Assembly: GCA_022385755.1 (NCBI GenBank)
Contig: MU278355.1
Location: 624,974 to 688,973 of the forward strand
Length of the DNA stretch: 64,000 nucleotides
Source: Trametopsis cervina
Lineage: Eukaryota; Basidiomycota; Agaricomycetes; Polyporales; Irpicaceae
Reading direction: 5' to 3'
The notes beneath the pieces were generated by a model. That model was not told the origin of the DNA. It worked only from the letters and a program-made list of their open reading frames with translations, and did not search any database. This document shows, piece after piece, positions 1 through 10,952 of the stretch (position 1 is its first letter; the number at the start of each line of letters is the position of its first letter). Position numbers and translations under genes: made by a program.

Positions 1-1491
1 AAGATACGATTGTTCCTATGCCGCCGACGATGGCGAGGAGCTCTGTCCAGAAACTGGAAAGGTAGCTTTAATTAAGGAAGCACGGGATTGTAAAGTGGAA
101 GTTCCTCACTTGCTGTCGTTGATGTGCTGATGAGGACGGACGCCGTCGATGCCCAAGATCATCAGGGGAATCACGAACATGAACCGGAATACGATTCGAA
201 CCATCTGGAGTGTGGGTAACGTGAGTCAGACGAGGCACACAGAATAGAACTCATCAGTCTACGCACATTCAACTCATGGAATCTCGTGAGACGAAGAAGC
301 GTAGGGAGATCAACGCCTTCTGCACGCTGTGATGGTTATCTATGAGCCCATGATACTATATCACTCATGAGGCAGCGCGGCTTACCATGCTGTCCAGGAA
401 GGAAGGGAATGACCACCTGCACACAGAGTTATCGTTCAGCAGGTAATCGCATGCCGAATCGCCGGAGGCACTCACAGGACGGGCATAAACCACAGGGTGA
501 GAGAAAAGTCGCCGAGGGAGCCCGCAAGGAACGTCCATGCCTCGCTCTGCCATGTTGCGAAAAGATGCGAAACGAAGTCTATCAGTTCAGCTGTGCGGCG
601 CGGTTCCATGATCGCGTGACTGACCTTCAGCGGGTCCGCGCGCGTGAAGATGGTGATGAGCGGCATGTAGGTGATCGCGAAGATCGAGCCGAGGACCCAA
701 ACCCTGAAGTACGTGCTCTTGAACCAGTCCTGGCGCGCCTTCACAGCGTTGACGAGGAACAGCCAGAAACAGAGCTCTGCCAAAATTAGCAGCAGATGTC
801 AGCGTCGAACCTGTGCACGCATTCAATTGGGAGGATGTCTACCTTCCAGATGCGTGATCCTGCCATCGGGGCTGGGTGTCAGCCGTGGTGTACCGGTGCA
901 ACATCAGAACATGCTTACATCTCGAAGCTCCATGCGACGGAGAACACTAGGCTCAGCGGCAGGATGGCGTTTTTGTAGCTCTGCGGCCAGAGCTGCCACG
1001 GCGTTGGGATGACTGATCGCGATGTGGGTTATGCAGTAGGGGATGATGCAGGGAGGAGTGGGACGTACTGCCAAACGATGGGACAAACGTCCACCCCATC
1101 TTGTACTTGATCACACCGAACCCAATCGCATAGACCGCTATTAGTGGGACTGTCACGATGTATGTGTACTGGGGAGGGCGTGAGTCTCGGGCTGCATTCG
1201 GTTTGCCGTTTGGTGCACTCACAGTCATGATACGCTTGAACGCCCCAGAGTAGGGACCACTGTTCCATCTATGTGCACCTGAATGAACACCCTGCTACAC
1301 GATCTGAGAGTACGACACATACTTGAGGCATTGAAAGCGATCAAACTTCCACAGATGCCTGAGGAGAAACATAAAGTGCTGGAGAGATCGATAGGTCAAC
1401 CACCGCAATCGAGCTCGATGTTACGCGTTACGCTCACCATGCACGAAAAGATGGCCCATGTGAGGTAAACGGCGGGAGTGCTGTGGGACAT
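1..1491 (-). CDS. 7-transmembrane fungal protein, C-terminus beyond the window edge
   Basis: Multi-exon gene running off the left edge. The start is the ATG at 1491-1489 (MSHSTPAVYLTWAIF). Exons that read well include about 1140-1230 (ending in ...FKRIMT before a GTGAGT donor), 1072-1170 (YTYIVTVPLIAVYAIGF), about 910-1010 (QSYKNAILPLSLVFSVAWSF), a tiny exon near 860, 470-780 (ELCFWLFLVNAV...), then exons to 386, 300-250, 204-110 and 53 to the edge (FWTELLAIVGGIGTIVS). Several hydrophobic segments alternate with short charged loops, so I infer a polytopic membrane protein of about seven helices. The arrangement (LPLSLVFS..WSFE, LTRFHELNMVRIVFRFMF, H..HIN...W) matches a family of uncharacterised Agaricomycete membrane proteins that I know only as hypothetical proteins. 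No function is assigned. Exon limits are approximate in the first half. Confidence 0.75.
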
Positions 1492-2319
1492 GGTCGGAGA
1501 GCAGGGATGGCTCTGTCGGTCGGCTATAGAGTAGAAGTAGGTGCGTTGTGGTAGCCCGGGCCAGCGAGGGGGAAGCAGATCGGGTGTTTCATGCTTGTGT
1601 ATAAGTATGAGACGGCTTCGTGGCGACCTTACGGGACGGAGGAAACTGCAAATCAGAGCTGAGCTGTCCACCATGTGCTTGTCACCACAGACGCCCTACG
1701 ACTGATGGCTGCCCGCGGTCTGACCTCGTTCGTCTCGCAGGACGTCGTTTCCCTCCGAGCGTTGCCCGCACCTGCATCTCATTTGCCTGACGCAGTCGCA
1801 TCCCGCGCAACATTCAGAAAACGCGGATAGCAAGTATTTACCTCTTGCAGTGTTTCTGCCTTTTCCCATTTCCTGGTTACACTAGCATATCATCTCGCGC
1901 GCCTTCGTGACATTTGCTGCCGGACACTGCATTAGCCAGGGAGCATTGATGCTCGTCAAACACTTGTCCGGGGCGGGCGATCAAACGAATGAAGATGGCG
2001 TCCGTGCCCGTCGAGACCCACAAATCGATTCGGCCAAAACTTTGATCGTCGTCGACAAGGCTACAGTGCTCGACAATGACGACTTGCATCCAATCCTCAA
2101 CGTGACGATGGCTGCCAGTGATCTCGAGTGATGCTGAGCTGACCCTGGAAAAGAACCCTGGCAAATCCCAAGCATTCAAGTGATCGCGCATCTGATGCGC
2201 ATCACTGAAGCGCATCAATCTGATGCCGGCAAACCCCGCATCGCTCACACCAAGGCGCGATGAAGATAACTGCTCAATTTTTCTAGATCGGCCTATCACA
2301 TTACACACTCTGCGCTGCG
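1492..2319. other. Intergenic, divergent promoter region
   Basis: Lies between the divergent 7-TM gene and the ankyrin gene. Open frames on both strands between 1877 and 2341 have no recognisable domain or splice pattern. Nothing else is seen. Confidence 0.5.
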
Positions 2320-2950
2320 ATGTCTCTCGCGGTCCCAACAAACGAGGAGAAAGAGGACGTGCTCCTCGCGTGCCGCTACGGTGACGTCGAGGACATTGAG
2401 CAGTTCGTCGCCAAGTTCGGGCCCGACCCGCTCAACGACATCCGCGACGATCGCGGCAACACCGTCCTGCACATGGTCTGCGCGAACGGCCACACAGGTG
2501 TGTACACCCCCGCATTCGACTGGCTATACTCCTCGTTTGTAGCTGACTCATGCAAGGTGCTCTGTAGATGCACTCGACTACCTACTGAACGTCGTCTCAC
2601 CATCACTACTCTCTGCGCAAAATGAGGCACAGTCCACCGCGCTGCACTGGGCCGCGATGAACTCCCACCTCGAGGTCGCCCAAAAGCTCGTCAAGCACCC
2701 TCAAGGGCCAGGCATCGACCTCATAGACATCAAAAACGCCGCTGGTCGATCCCCGCTCGGAGAGGCAGAGAACATCGGCTGGGACGAGGGCGCGAAGTGG
2801 TTCGTGGAGGTGATGAACCTGAATGACGGAGGGAAGGACGAGGAGGAGCTGAGGCCCGCCGAGGGCGTCCAAGACATCGAAGTCGAAATTCAGGACGCCG
2901 AGGGCAAGATCGCCAAAATGAAAATCGCAGCGCCGGCCAATCCTGGGTAA
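2320..2950 (+). CDS. Ankyrin-repeat protein, Yar1-like
   Basis: Two exons, 2320-2497 and 2568-2950, joined in phase (CAC ACA G / AT GCA), give 186 aa. Two ankyrin repeats are clear: RGNTVLHMVCANGH in exon 1 and QSTALHWAAMNSHLEVAQKL in exon 2, followed by NAAGRSPLGEAENIGWDEGAKWF. The C-terminus is acidic with a GKIAKMKIAAP tail. Short size, two to three repeats with the A-E-N-x-G motif, and an acidic tail resemble yeast Yar1, a chaperone that escorts ribosomal protein Rps3; the functional transfer is an inference. A GTAAGC donor overlaps the stop at 2948, and splicing it to an AG at 3018 would replace the end with SSSS-stop at 3034, so the true 3' end may be 3034. Confidence 0.85.
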
Positions 2951-3399
2951 GCATCTATTTCACAAGGGCGTATCAGCACATCTTTGTCTCATCTTTACTT
3001 TCTTCGCATCTTTCGCAGCTCCTCATCTTCATGAGAACGACCGTGGATGTCGGTGCATTGCTTCCCGCATATATCATCACGGGCCAAGCAATTATAGTAT
3101 AATCATTGTATCACTAGATTTATCTGTATCGCATTTTTCAATTTTCTTGAACACTCTCACACCCACCCGCATCGCATCGCACAGTGGGAGCCCGACAAAA
3201 GGTCAGGAGTGTGGCTGAAACAGGGGGATCAATTTCGAGCAATAAAAAGCGTTGATATCAAACATTAGGGCTACATCTGCATACCGCGCAAAAACACACC
3301 CACAACAAACGTTGTGTAATCCAATAAAGTACAACATTTCAGAGGGGATATCCTAGACACTAGTTGAAGTCCATATAATAGTTCACGTGCGCACGCCCG
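2951..3399. other. Convergent 3' flanks
   Basis: AT-rich gap between the convergent ankyrin gene and the unknown coiled-coil gene. It probably holds both 3' untranslated regions. No other signal is seen. Confidence 0.5.
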
Positions 3400-5238
3400 T
3401 CAGCGCCGCACCCGCGCAGCCTCCTCCTCGCGAAGGATGCGCGCCTTCAGTTCCTCCCTGCGTTCTTTCGTTCTCTGCGCCGCGACCTTAGCCGCATGGC
3501 GGTTCTGCCGTTCCGCGTCGGCCTCAGCCCGTGCAATCTCGTTCAGGCTCTGTAGCTCGGCTCGTAGCTCCAATGTGTGTATATGGTTGCTGTAAATCTT
3601 GAAGCGCCGTTCGATGTCCTCGAACTTGAGCGCGTACCACCCGAAGACATACAGGACCTTGCTGATGCGGTGGGAATCTAGTGGGCGTCGTCCAACAGAT
3701 CCAGCTACCTGCAGGAAGCGGTCTAGGTTCCTGTATAGAGGTTGTATGAGCATCAAGGGTCCTGAGTACCGACGTCATGCCGACTGACCGTGCACAAGAT
3801 GCTACGACCTCATCGTGTATCTCTTGCCATTTCGCGTCGTCGACCGCAGCGAGGTGCGAGGACGGTAGAGGACGTATGGCCTCCTTCTTTATACCCGTAA
3901 ACGCCGAGCTTAGAGAAACCCATAGCGCCTGCACTTCATCGGAGGTTGGCAACACCTACAAACAAGAACAACGTCAAGTCAGTACCAACATACACTCAAC
4001 AAGCGAGATACACAATACATACCGCTTGCACCTGTTCGACCATCATGAGACAGCGATCAAGCGGCCCAACCAGGTCCATAGGACAATGGCCGAGCGGGTC
4101 CATGAGCTGCAACGGCGAAAGCAGCTCGTTGTCGGGCTCTTGTATATGCGGAAGACTGGTAACCGCCGAGTCCACGGAGAAGCGACGCGTCTTCGCTTGG
4201 GTTGATGAGGCGTTCGTGGTCCATGAATGGGGTGTAGACACGAGCGTTGGGGATTCGACAGGAGGGAGTGGGATGTACTCCTGGCGGATCAACGGCGGCG
4301 GGGTGCAAGGCGAGCGGGCGGCGGGCATGGGCGTCCGGGCGTGACTGTCGAGGGAATGACACGCTTGTTTATGACGATATACGAACTGGTCGTTATCGAG
4401 CGCGTGTATTTGCGCTGATCCTGGCGCGGGACAGACGTCGGTGTCGTGCGACGGCGGGTACCACAGCGTCGTGATGGGGCTCGACGACGTCCGAGGGGTG
4501 GCAGGCGGTGTGTCGGGGATAGTGATGCGTAGCCGCTTGGGCTGGACGCGCGAAACGTCGCTGGTTTCGCTGCTCGTCGATGTCTATGGGGGAAAGCGTT
4601 AGTATGACGGTTGGCAATGAAAGCAAACGATAGCGGATGCTTACTGTATTTGTCGGGCAATGGTGTGCGCCAGGGCGCGCAACGGTGCGCTCGTGCAGGT
4701 CCTCGACCATCTCATAAGACATGGGAGGCGGCGTGCGACGATATGCGGGGGGAGGTGTCACGTGCATATATTCACGATCAGAAAGGCTGAGTTGGGCAAA
4801 GTCGATGGATGCAACGACGGGGTCTGGCTGGTGTACGACGCCGTTATCGTTCGCAGTGGAACGAGAGGAGATGGTGGAGGAAAGTGGAAGAGTTGCAGAA
4901 TAAGCAGGTCGAGCATCGCGTGCGGGGTTTTGTACATTCGCAGAATGAGCTGCACGTGCACTTGGCCATCGGCGTTGCCCGACATGAGGTTCTTGACAAT
5001 GAGAAATGGCTGCAACCGCGCTCTTTATGTGGTGGTCATGGCCTTGGCCATGGCTATGCGCGCTAGTACGGACTTCGATTGAGCACGTGACCGAAGAGGG
5101 CGGGGTCACGTTTAAGCGCCTGCTATACCGCGAGGTGCCATCGCTGGAGCTGCTTGTTGTGGAGGAATGAGAAGAAAGAGAGGCAGCGTGTCGATCAAAG
5201 GATCGCTGGGCAGAGTCGGGGCGGAATGAGGATCGCAT
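3400..5238 (-). CDS. Unknown protein, Pro/Ser-rich N-terminus and C-terminal coiled coil
   Basis: Four exons (5238-4645, 4583-4023, 3955-3789, 3730-3400) sum to 1653 nt, exactly 550 codons plus stop, with every junction in phase. Introns are 61, 67 and 58 nt; the third uses a GTCAGT donor. Residues 1-300 are low complexity, rich in Ser, Pro, Thr and His, with a short conserved-looking island (SLSDREYMHVTPPPAYRR). The middle has KRLRITIPDTPPATP, which could be a phosphorylation or nuclear-localisation region. The last 180 residues look folded: DEVQALWVSLSSAFTGIK, then a helical domain (SKVLYVFGWYALKFEDIERR) and a highly charged helix (ERQNRHAAKVAAQRTKERRE) likely to form a coiled coil. I do not recognise the family. 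Confidence 0.75.
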
Positions 5239-6063
5239 TATGAGAGAGTTTGTGTGTCCGTAGGCGTGATTGTCCCTGTATTATGATGCGGAGCAGGTAA
5301 TAACGGCGTGATAGGGTAGATCGTCTGATAACCTCAAGTCGCTCAGCGAACAGCAAGCACGGAGCCTGGAAACTGGCCAACAAAAATTAGGGAAAGGGAA
5401 CGATTGGGAGTGGAGACCAGCACACCGAAGAACGCCCGCCGCGCTGGGGCATATAAAGCAGGCTTGTGGGTCCGTGTTGCGTACAAACAATCGACTTTGC
5501 GGGCAATAGCCAGGACAAAAGCGGGCGAAGAGCTGAAAGTGTTACATCACCAGTAACCGTGCACGAAGCGAGTAACGTTGAGCTTGCGTTCGACCCAGCT
5601 TTGCGCTGTCAGAATACAAGGGCGGTGCGCCCTGCTATTGTTTTCCGTCACGACGGACCGAGGGCACGCGGCGGGCTGAATGCTGGACACCTCCGAGCTC
5701 GTAACGCGCTCCATTTCTGGGATAATGGGCCTGCGGTATCACGGTCGGGCCTCGAACGAGAGGGAGCGCCTGTGTGCTGAGCCTTTGTCCTGGGAGGTGG
5801 GTCATGTAGCGGAGGAAATGAAGCTAGTACGCCTATGGTTTATATGGGTGCAATCCAACGAACAGATAGTAAGTCCTACTTGCCTCGAGGCCACCCTTGG
5901 TATAGATTCCATATAATTATGGGCGAGACGCTGGGCCTGCGCTATCGTCCTCCAATCTGCTGCACATCCAGATCAGCATACAATCATAGCACGTACACCT
6001 TCACTCACCGCCAGTTCACCGAATACGACTCGTTCTCGTCTGCAGCTCACAACAACAACAAGA
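5239..6063. other. Intergenic, divergent promoter region
   Basis: Separates the divergent coiled-coil gene and racemase-like gene. Frames within it are short and featureless. Nothing supportable is seen. Confidence 0.5.
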
Positions 6064-6813
6064 ATGTCCAATCCGATCTCCATCCTCGTCATCAACCCCA
6101 ACTCCTCACAGTCCATAACAGACGCGCTCAAACCGCTCTTCGCCGATGTCGTATACGCTTCCACGACACTCACATTCTACACCGCTCCGCCATCTGCCCC
6201 GTCCTCAATCGATGACGCTGAGACCTCCGCGCAGTCCACCCGTGAGACGCTCCCCGACCTCCGGCGCTTCCTAGCAGCACACACAGGCCTGCCATTTTCA
6301 GCGTACCTCATCGCGTGCTACTCGGACCACCCGTTGACAGCAGCCTTGCGAGAGGAGAGTCTCGTGTCCGGACCTGTTATGAACATCCTGGAGTCATCCG
6401 TCCTGCACGCCAAGAAGCTCGGCCGCCCGTTCGGCGTCGTCACGACGGGCACTTATTGGGAGCCGGTTCTCGATGTCGCCGTTCGCGCTGTCCTAGAGCA
6501 GGAGAAAAGGGGGATTTGGGAAGGAGAAGAGGTGGAGTTTGTGGGCGTGTATAGCACAGGGCTCAGCGCGCTCGAGCTACACACCACACCCCGTGCCGAG
6601 GTGGACGGTCGTATTGCGCGCGCGGCCGAGAGGCTGTTCGGCACTGGCGCACGCATCGTGCTCCTGGGCTGTGCGGGGATGAGCGGGATGGAGGACGCCG
6701 TGCGCGCGGGCGCGGGAGGGGACGAGGATCTTGTCATCATTAACGGGGTCGGGGTGGGCGTATTGCTTCTCGAGGGGCTGGTGAGGAAGAAAATGTTGGG
6801 TGGGTACGCCTAA
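6064..6813 (+). CDS. Asp/Glu/hydantoin racemase family protein (Dcg1-like)
   Basis: Single-exon 249-aa protein. The N-terminus SILVINPNSSQSITDALKP is the classic first strand and loop of the aspartate/glutamate/hydantoin racemase superfamily. The two catalytic cysteines expected of that fold are present: Cys85 in LIACYSDHPL and Cys203 in VLLGCAGMSG. Length is normal for the fungal Dcg1 / hydantoin racemase branch (about 240-250 aa). The family interconverts stereoisomers through a two-cysteine proton-relay; yeast DCG1 lies in the allantoin/nitrogen catabolism cluster, but no such neighbours are seen here, so the substrate is not inferred. The start has a CAAGATGTC context and no upstream in-frame ATG. 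Confidence 0.9.
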   Translation: MSNPISILVINPNSSQSITDALKPLFADVVYASTTLTFYTAPPSAPSSIDDAETSAQSTRETLPDLRRFLAAHTGLPFSAYLIACYSDHPLTAALREESLVSGPVMNILESSVLHAKKLGRPFGVVTTGTYWEPVLDVAVRAVLEQEKRGIWEGEEVEFVGVYSTGLSALELHTTPRAEVDGRIARAAERLFGTGARIVLLGCAGMSGMEDAVRAGAGGDEDLVIINGVGVGVLLLEGLVRKKMLGGYA

Positions 6814-7346
6814 CTGGCGAGGGCCTGTTTTTTGCTAGGAGTCGTTGAGTGTCTGGACGTTGAAGAATCTTTCTTCTGTATCGATATGCCTACGTTGTGC
6901 CAGCAATATCCATGCTTGACCGGAAGGACGCCAATGAAGAGGCGTGCGCCGACATGCTTTTCAGCTCTTTGCGATCCTCATCGATGTGCTGGACTGGCCA
7001 TCCCGCGAGTGACTCACAGACACAGCCTGTGACACGCCGAGGTCTTGCGGGGGTCGCGAAAATACGTGGGTGTCTTTCTAAGGCGAAAGACTTACGAGTC
7101 TGAAGCGCGACATTGAGGTAGACATGGTCAAGGTGCAAAGTATGACTCTGACGAGCGTGGAATGAGACGAAGTCGATGGGCGTCTATCAAAGCCGATAGT
7201 AAACGTGGTAAGTCACAGTCGCGATCACTGCTACAGGACGTCCACATCGCAATCCTTGTAGTCCTTACAACACATCCTCCATCCCGCCACCTCCCAACAC
7301 CGTCTCACACTCACCCTCTCTCAAAATCCCACACGCCGCACAAAAG
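6814..7346. other. Intergenic
   Basis: Gap between the racemase-like and coatomer zeta genes, both on the plus strand. A pyrimidine-rich stretch at about 7245-7345 immediately precedes the zeta-COP start and is likely its promoter and leader. No other gene is seen. Confidence 0.5.
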
Positions 7347-8086
7347 ATGAACCTGTCGCTATACACCGTGTCGGCGTGCATCATCACCGACACCGACGGA
7401 CACCGCGTCCTCGCCAAGTACTACCACCCGCCAGGGAACACAGGCCCGACGGCGAACAAGAAGCTCACGACGCTCAAGGACCAGCGCGCATTTGAGAAGG
7501 GGCTGTTCCAGAAGACGAAGAAGAGCGGAGGTGCGTGCTCCTCCTCCCCCTCGTCCTTCTGCATGCATGAGAGTGAGAACGCTGACGCCGCGACGCACAG
7601 GCGAAATAATTCTGTACGATGGCTCGCTGACGGTTTACAAACACTCCCTCGACATCATCGTGTACGTGATCGGCGACCAGTCCGCGAACGAGCTCATGCT
7701 CCTCGCCGCGCTCGTCTCCTTCTCCGACGCCGCCAACATGCTCCTCCGCAACCAGCTCGAGAAGCGCTCCGTGCTTGAGAACCTTGACCTTATCCTCCTC
7801 TGCCTTGATGAGACTATCGACGACGGGTGAGTTTCTCTCTCCTCCATCCGCTCTCTGCGCATGCAAAGACCAGTCACGCCGGCTCTTTGTGTGCTACGCC
7901 CCACTTCGTCGCGCATCTTGCTCACACTCACGCAGGGTGATCGTTGAAACGGACTCGACGGCGATCGCGTCGCGCGTGAGCCGACCAAAGGCAGACACAA
8001 CGGAGATTGTCATCAACGAGCAGACGCTCATGAGCGCGTACTTGACGGTGAAGGATAGGGTGCAGCAGCGCATACAGCAGTTGTAG
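7347..8086 (+). CDS. RET3: Coatomer subunit zeta (zeta-COP)
   Basis: Three exons (7347-7530, 7601-7826, 7936-8086) sum to 561 nt, giving 186 aa, the usual size for zeta-COP. The N-terminus MNLSLYTVSACIITDTDG followed by HRVLAKYY is the longin-like clathrin adaptor small-chain fold. The middle has DGSLTVYKHSLDIIVYVIG and LVSFSDAANMLLRNQLEKR, then LENLDLILLCLDETIDDG, all diagnostic of zeta-COP rather than AP sigma chains. The C-terminus ends in KDRVQQRIQQL. The protein is part of the COPI coat, which returns vesicles from Golgi to endoplasmic reticulum, and acts as partner of gamma-COP. Both introns are GT-AG. Confidence 0.95.
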
Positions 8087-8339
8087 GATGTACGCGAGGT
8101 GGCGAGTCATGAGCAGCTATTGTATGAGCGGTGTGCATCTTCATGCTTTTCTTCTTCTCTGGAGCACGCTTCGACCGCAAGTAAATGCTGGCGTGAAGTC
8201 TCAAGGTACGTCCGCCCGCGTCAAACACTCACTACACCAGCTTTGCAGCACGGAATGTCTAGTCTGATATACTAATAAACAAGCAATATATTACTAACAA
8301 CTAAATCACAGCAATTTTTGTAGATACAGCAACCACCCC

Positions 8340-10894
8340 TCAGTTCCACTTCTGCTCCGCAAACAAGCCGAGCGCAGCGTTCGCCAGGATGGGCGTGTAC
8401 GACTGCACGTCCGCCTTAGTGTAGTTCTTCGCTGTCTGGACCTTGTTAAGGATCCCAAGGAGCTGCGCCTCGATGAAGTCGACGAACACAAAGTCGATCG
8501 GCGTGTCGTCCGTCACATTCGGCGGGTTCGACGCGATGAAGTCAGGGGTGTCGAAGAACGGCAGCGGGGCGTGCGCCACATCGTCGCCGACACCCGGGCA
8601 GGCATCGCTTGTGACGTATCCCAACGTCAGGTTCCCGGCCGCACGGCGCTCGAAGCCCGCCCTTCTGTCCATCTCCGCCAACCACCGTCTATACACCTCA
8701 CTGACGTCTCCGCGTCCATACATCTCCCTCTCGATATCCCTCTCAAACGCACGTCGGCGGTTATCCGCGCCAGCGCTGTTGAGTGAAGCAAAGACCTTTT
8801 GCGCGAGGCCCGAGGTGACGTTGGGCAGGAAGAGGAAGGAGTCGTCGAAGGGCGACGCAGTGAGCTGGTCGTTCTTCGTGAACGATCCGCCATAGACGTC
8901 GAATCGCTGCGAACCGGAGTTGGTGACGAAGAAGGCGGGGATGGAGGCGCGTGTGTTGTTTATCTTGAGCGCGACGGGGAGGGCTTGGGCGGCGAAGAGG
9001 GTGAGGAGGGAGTCGTTCGAGCCGTAAGCAGCGCTAGAGAAGACATGAAGTCAGCATCAGCGTTGATTCAGACGGGGAAAGAAGAAGGACACACCGGTCG
9101 ATGAAGAAGTCGTGCGGGGCAACACCGAACTGGTCTGCGAGGTCGAAGCGCTTGGCGAGCTGCTCGAGGCCGGCAGTGATCGCGCGGCCGCTGAGGGTGT
9201 CGAACGTGCTGTTCTTGCGACCCGTATGGAACTGCGCGTGCGAGCGTGAGTACTCTGCTCTGTGAGGGAGAAGAAGGGACGTACCTCGTAGGTGACGCGG
9301 TTAGGGTCGAGGTAACGTCTGCTGAAAGTGAGGTTCTTCGTGCTCGGCTTGTGGTCCAACTCAACGCCTGTCAAACGGGAGTTCAATCAGCCCTGCCCAG
9401 ACTGAGTGGAATCAATGCTCAATACGCACTCATCCAGCCGACGGTCTCCATGTAGCGACCGCTCTCGAGGGCCATCGAGCGACCGTCAAGTTGTACTGCA
9501 TGACACGAACGGGTTTAGTGGGGGAAAAACAGAAGGAGGAGGGGAGGAGAGCTTACCGCAGTCACGGATATGGGAGTGTCCGCCAAGGATGAGGATGGGC
9601 GTGTGTGGGTGGACAGCACGGATCGCGTTGAACACGGTAGGCCCTGTTTCGCGCGCGTTAGCAAGTGTATGGACATATGGAATTGAAATGTTACTGACAG
9701 TTGTCGCGCTGCACGGGCATGTGTCTATCAACCGCTTCGTCAGCACGCACGTTCGAAGAGCAGAAAGAGGAGAAGAAAAGGGAAGGAAACGCACCCGACG
9801 AGGAGGAAGAAATCGGGCTCGGTCTTGATGGCAGAGTGGAACCAGCTCTCCTTGACCATGTCCTCGACCTTCTGCACGGTCGTGTTGTGGTCGTTGCCAG
9901 TGAAGTCGAAGAGAACGCCAAGTGCAGTGACCGAGCGGCCTCTACAATTGAGAAAACGTCAATGGGGGCGCGCGCAGGGTAAGGAGAGAAGGTGCTTACT
10001 TGCGGGTTTTGAACTTGCGGAAGCGTTCTATCGCGTACACGCGTAATCAGCATATGGAGGAGGGGAAAGGATGGAAAAAAGGTACACACCGCCAACAGGG
10101 ACGCTGACATTCTTCCCGTGCTTGTCTGCGACGGTGATGTTGACGTTCGAGGACAGGTAGCGTCCGCCGAGCTTGGGGACGAAGTTTTGGTACATATCAA
10201 GCGTGTTTGCGTAAATGTACAGTTCATGGCTATTTGTGCGGGCGTGCGTTAGCATGCTGTGGTTCGCAAAGGACGGGAAGGAGAAGGGACGCACTTTCCG
10301 ATAGCCATGATGTCGTACGGCAGCTCGGCGACGAACTTGTTCGACTGCGTGGACGTGTTAATAAGCGTTGCAGGAGACATGGGAGGGAACTCACGTCATG
10401 CGCGTCTACACCACCAGCGGGGAAGCCGTCGGAGAGGCCAGTGCCATCGTGAAGGTCTCCGGAATCGACGAGGAGCAGGTCAACGTCCTTCTCAAGCGCG
10501 AGCGTCTTCATGTGCGACACGAACGACGCGAAGTCTCCAAAGTCACCGCTATCAGTGTGGGAGAGATGCGGTCAGCGTTGCGCCGATCGTGATGTGTGTC
10601 GATCGCGCGGGTGATGGTGGCGGGGGTGTGAGAGATAGGGAGAGAGCGGAAGCGGGACACACACCTATAGTTGGGCTCTGGGAAGGAACTCTTCTGGTGA
10701 CCGAGGAGCCAGCCGTGGCTGTCTGTGGTGTGGATGATGTTGACGTCGCCCCATACGAGGGGCCTGCTGGGCGGGGTGAGGGGCACGGACGGGAACTCGC
10801 GTTTTGCGTGGGCGTGCTCATGGGTGTGGTCGTCGGGGCACGCGTGCGCGGCGAGGGCAGACAATGCCAGGACGGCAAGAGCGGGGGCGAGCAT
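8340..10894 (-). CDS. Secreted 5'-nucleotidase-like metallophosphatase (YHR202W-like)
   Basis: Twelve exons (10894-10665, 10548-10395, 10344-10295, 10229-10090, 10027-10000, 9941-9795, 9724-9699, 9643-9557, 9495-9430, 9367-9285, 9231-9095, 9033-8340) sum to 1842 nt, 613 aa, all in phase; two exons are only 26 and 28 nt. A signal peptide ([20 protein letters not shown]) precedes a His-rich patch. The calcineurin-like metallophosphatase core is intact: [31 protein letters not shown] (spanning an exon junction), [10 protein letters not shown] and [10 protein letters not shown] supply the metal ligands. The second half is a 5'-nucleotidase C-terminal-like domain. Known relatives hydrolyse nucleotides or other phosphate esters outside the cytosol or in the vacuole; the actual substrate is unknown. 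Confidence 0.92.
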
Positions 10895-10944
10895 CGTTGC
10901 GGTTGGCGTTGTGGCTGGATTGGAGCCCGGCGCGAGAGGTTGAG

Positions 10945-10952
10945 TTTATATA
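10945..10952 (-). promoter_or_regulatory. TATA-like element of the metallophosphatase gene
   Basis: Reads TATATAAA on the minus strand, about 50 bp upstream of the start codon at 10894. The same octamer precedes the polyketide synthase. The short distance implies a short 5' leader. Confidence 0.55.

Noticed and set aside
1877..2341. Minus-strand frame of 154 codons
   Set aside because: Overlaps an equally plausible plus-strand frame and the start of the ankyrin gene; no domain or splice evidence.
9691..10227. Minus-strand frame of 178 codons within the metallophosphatase gene
   Set aside because: It reads through two introns in the wrong frame. The spliced frame carries the metal-binding motifs.
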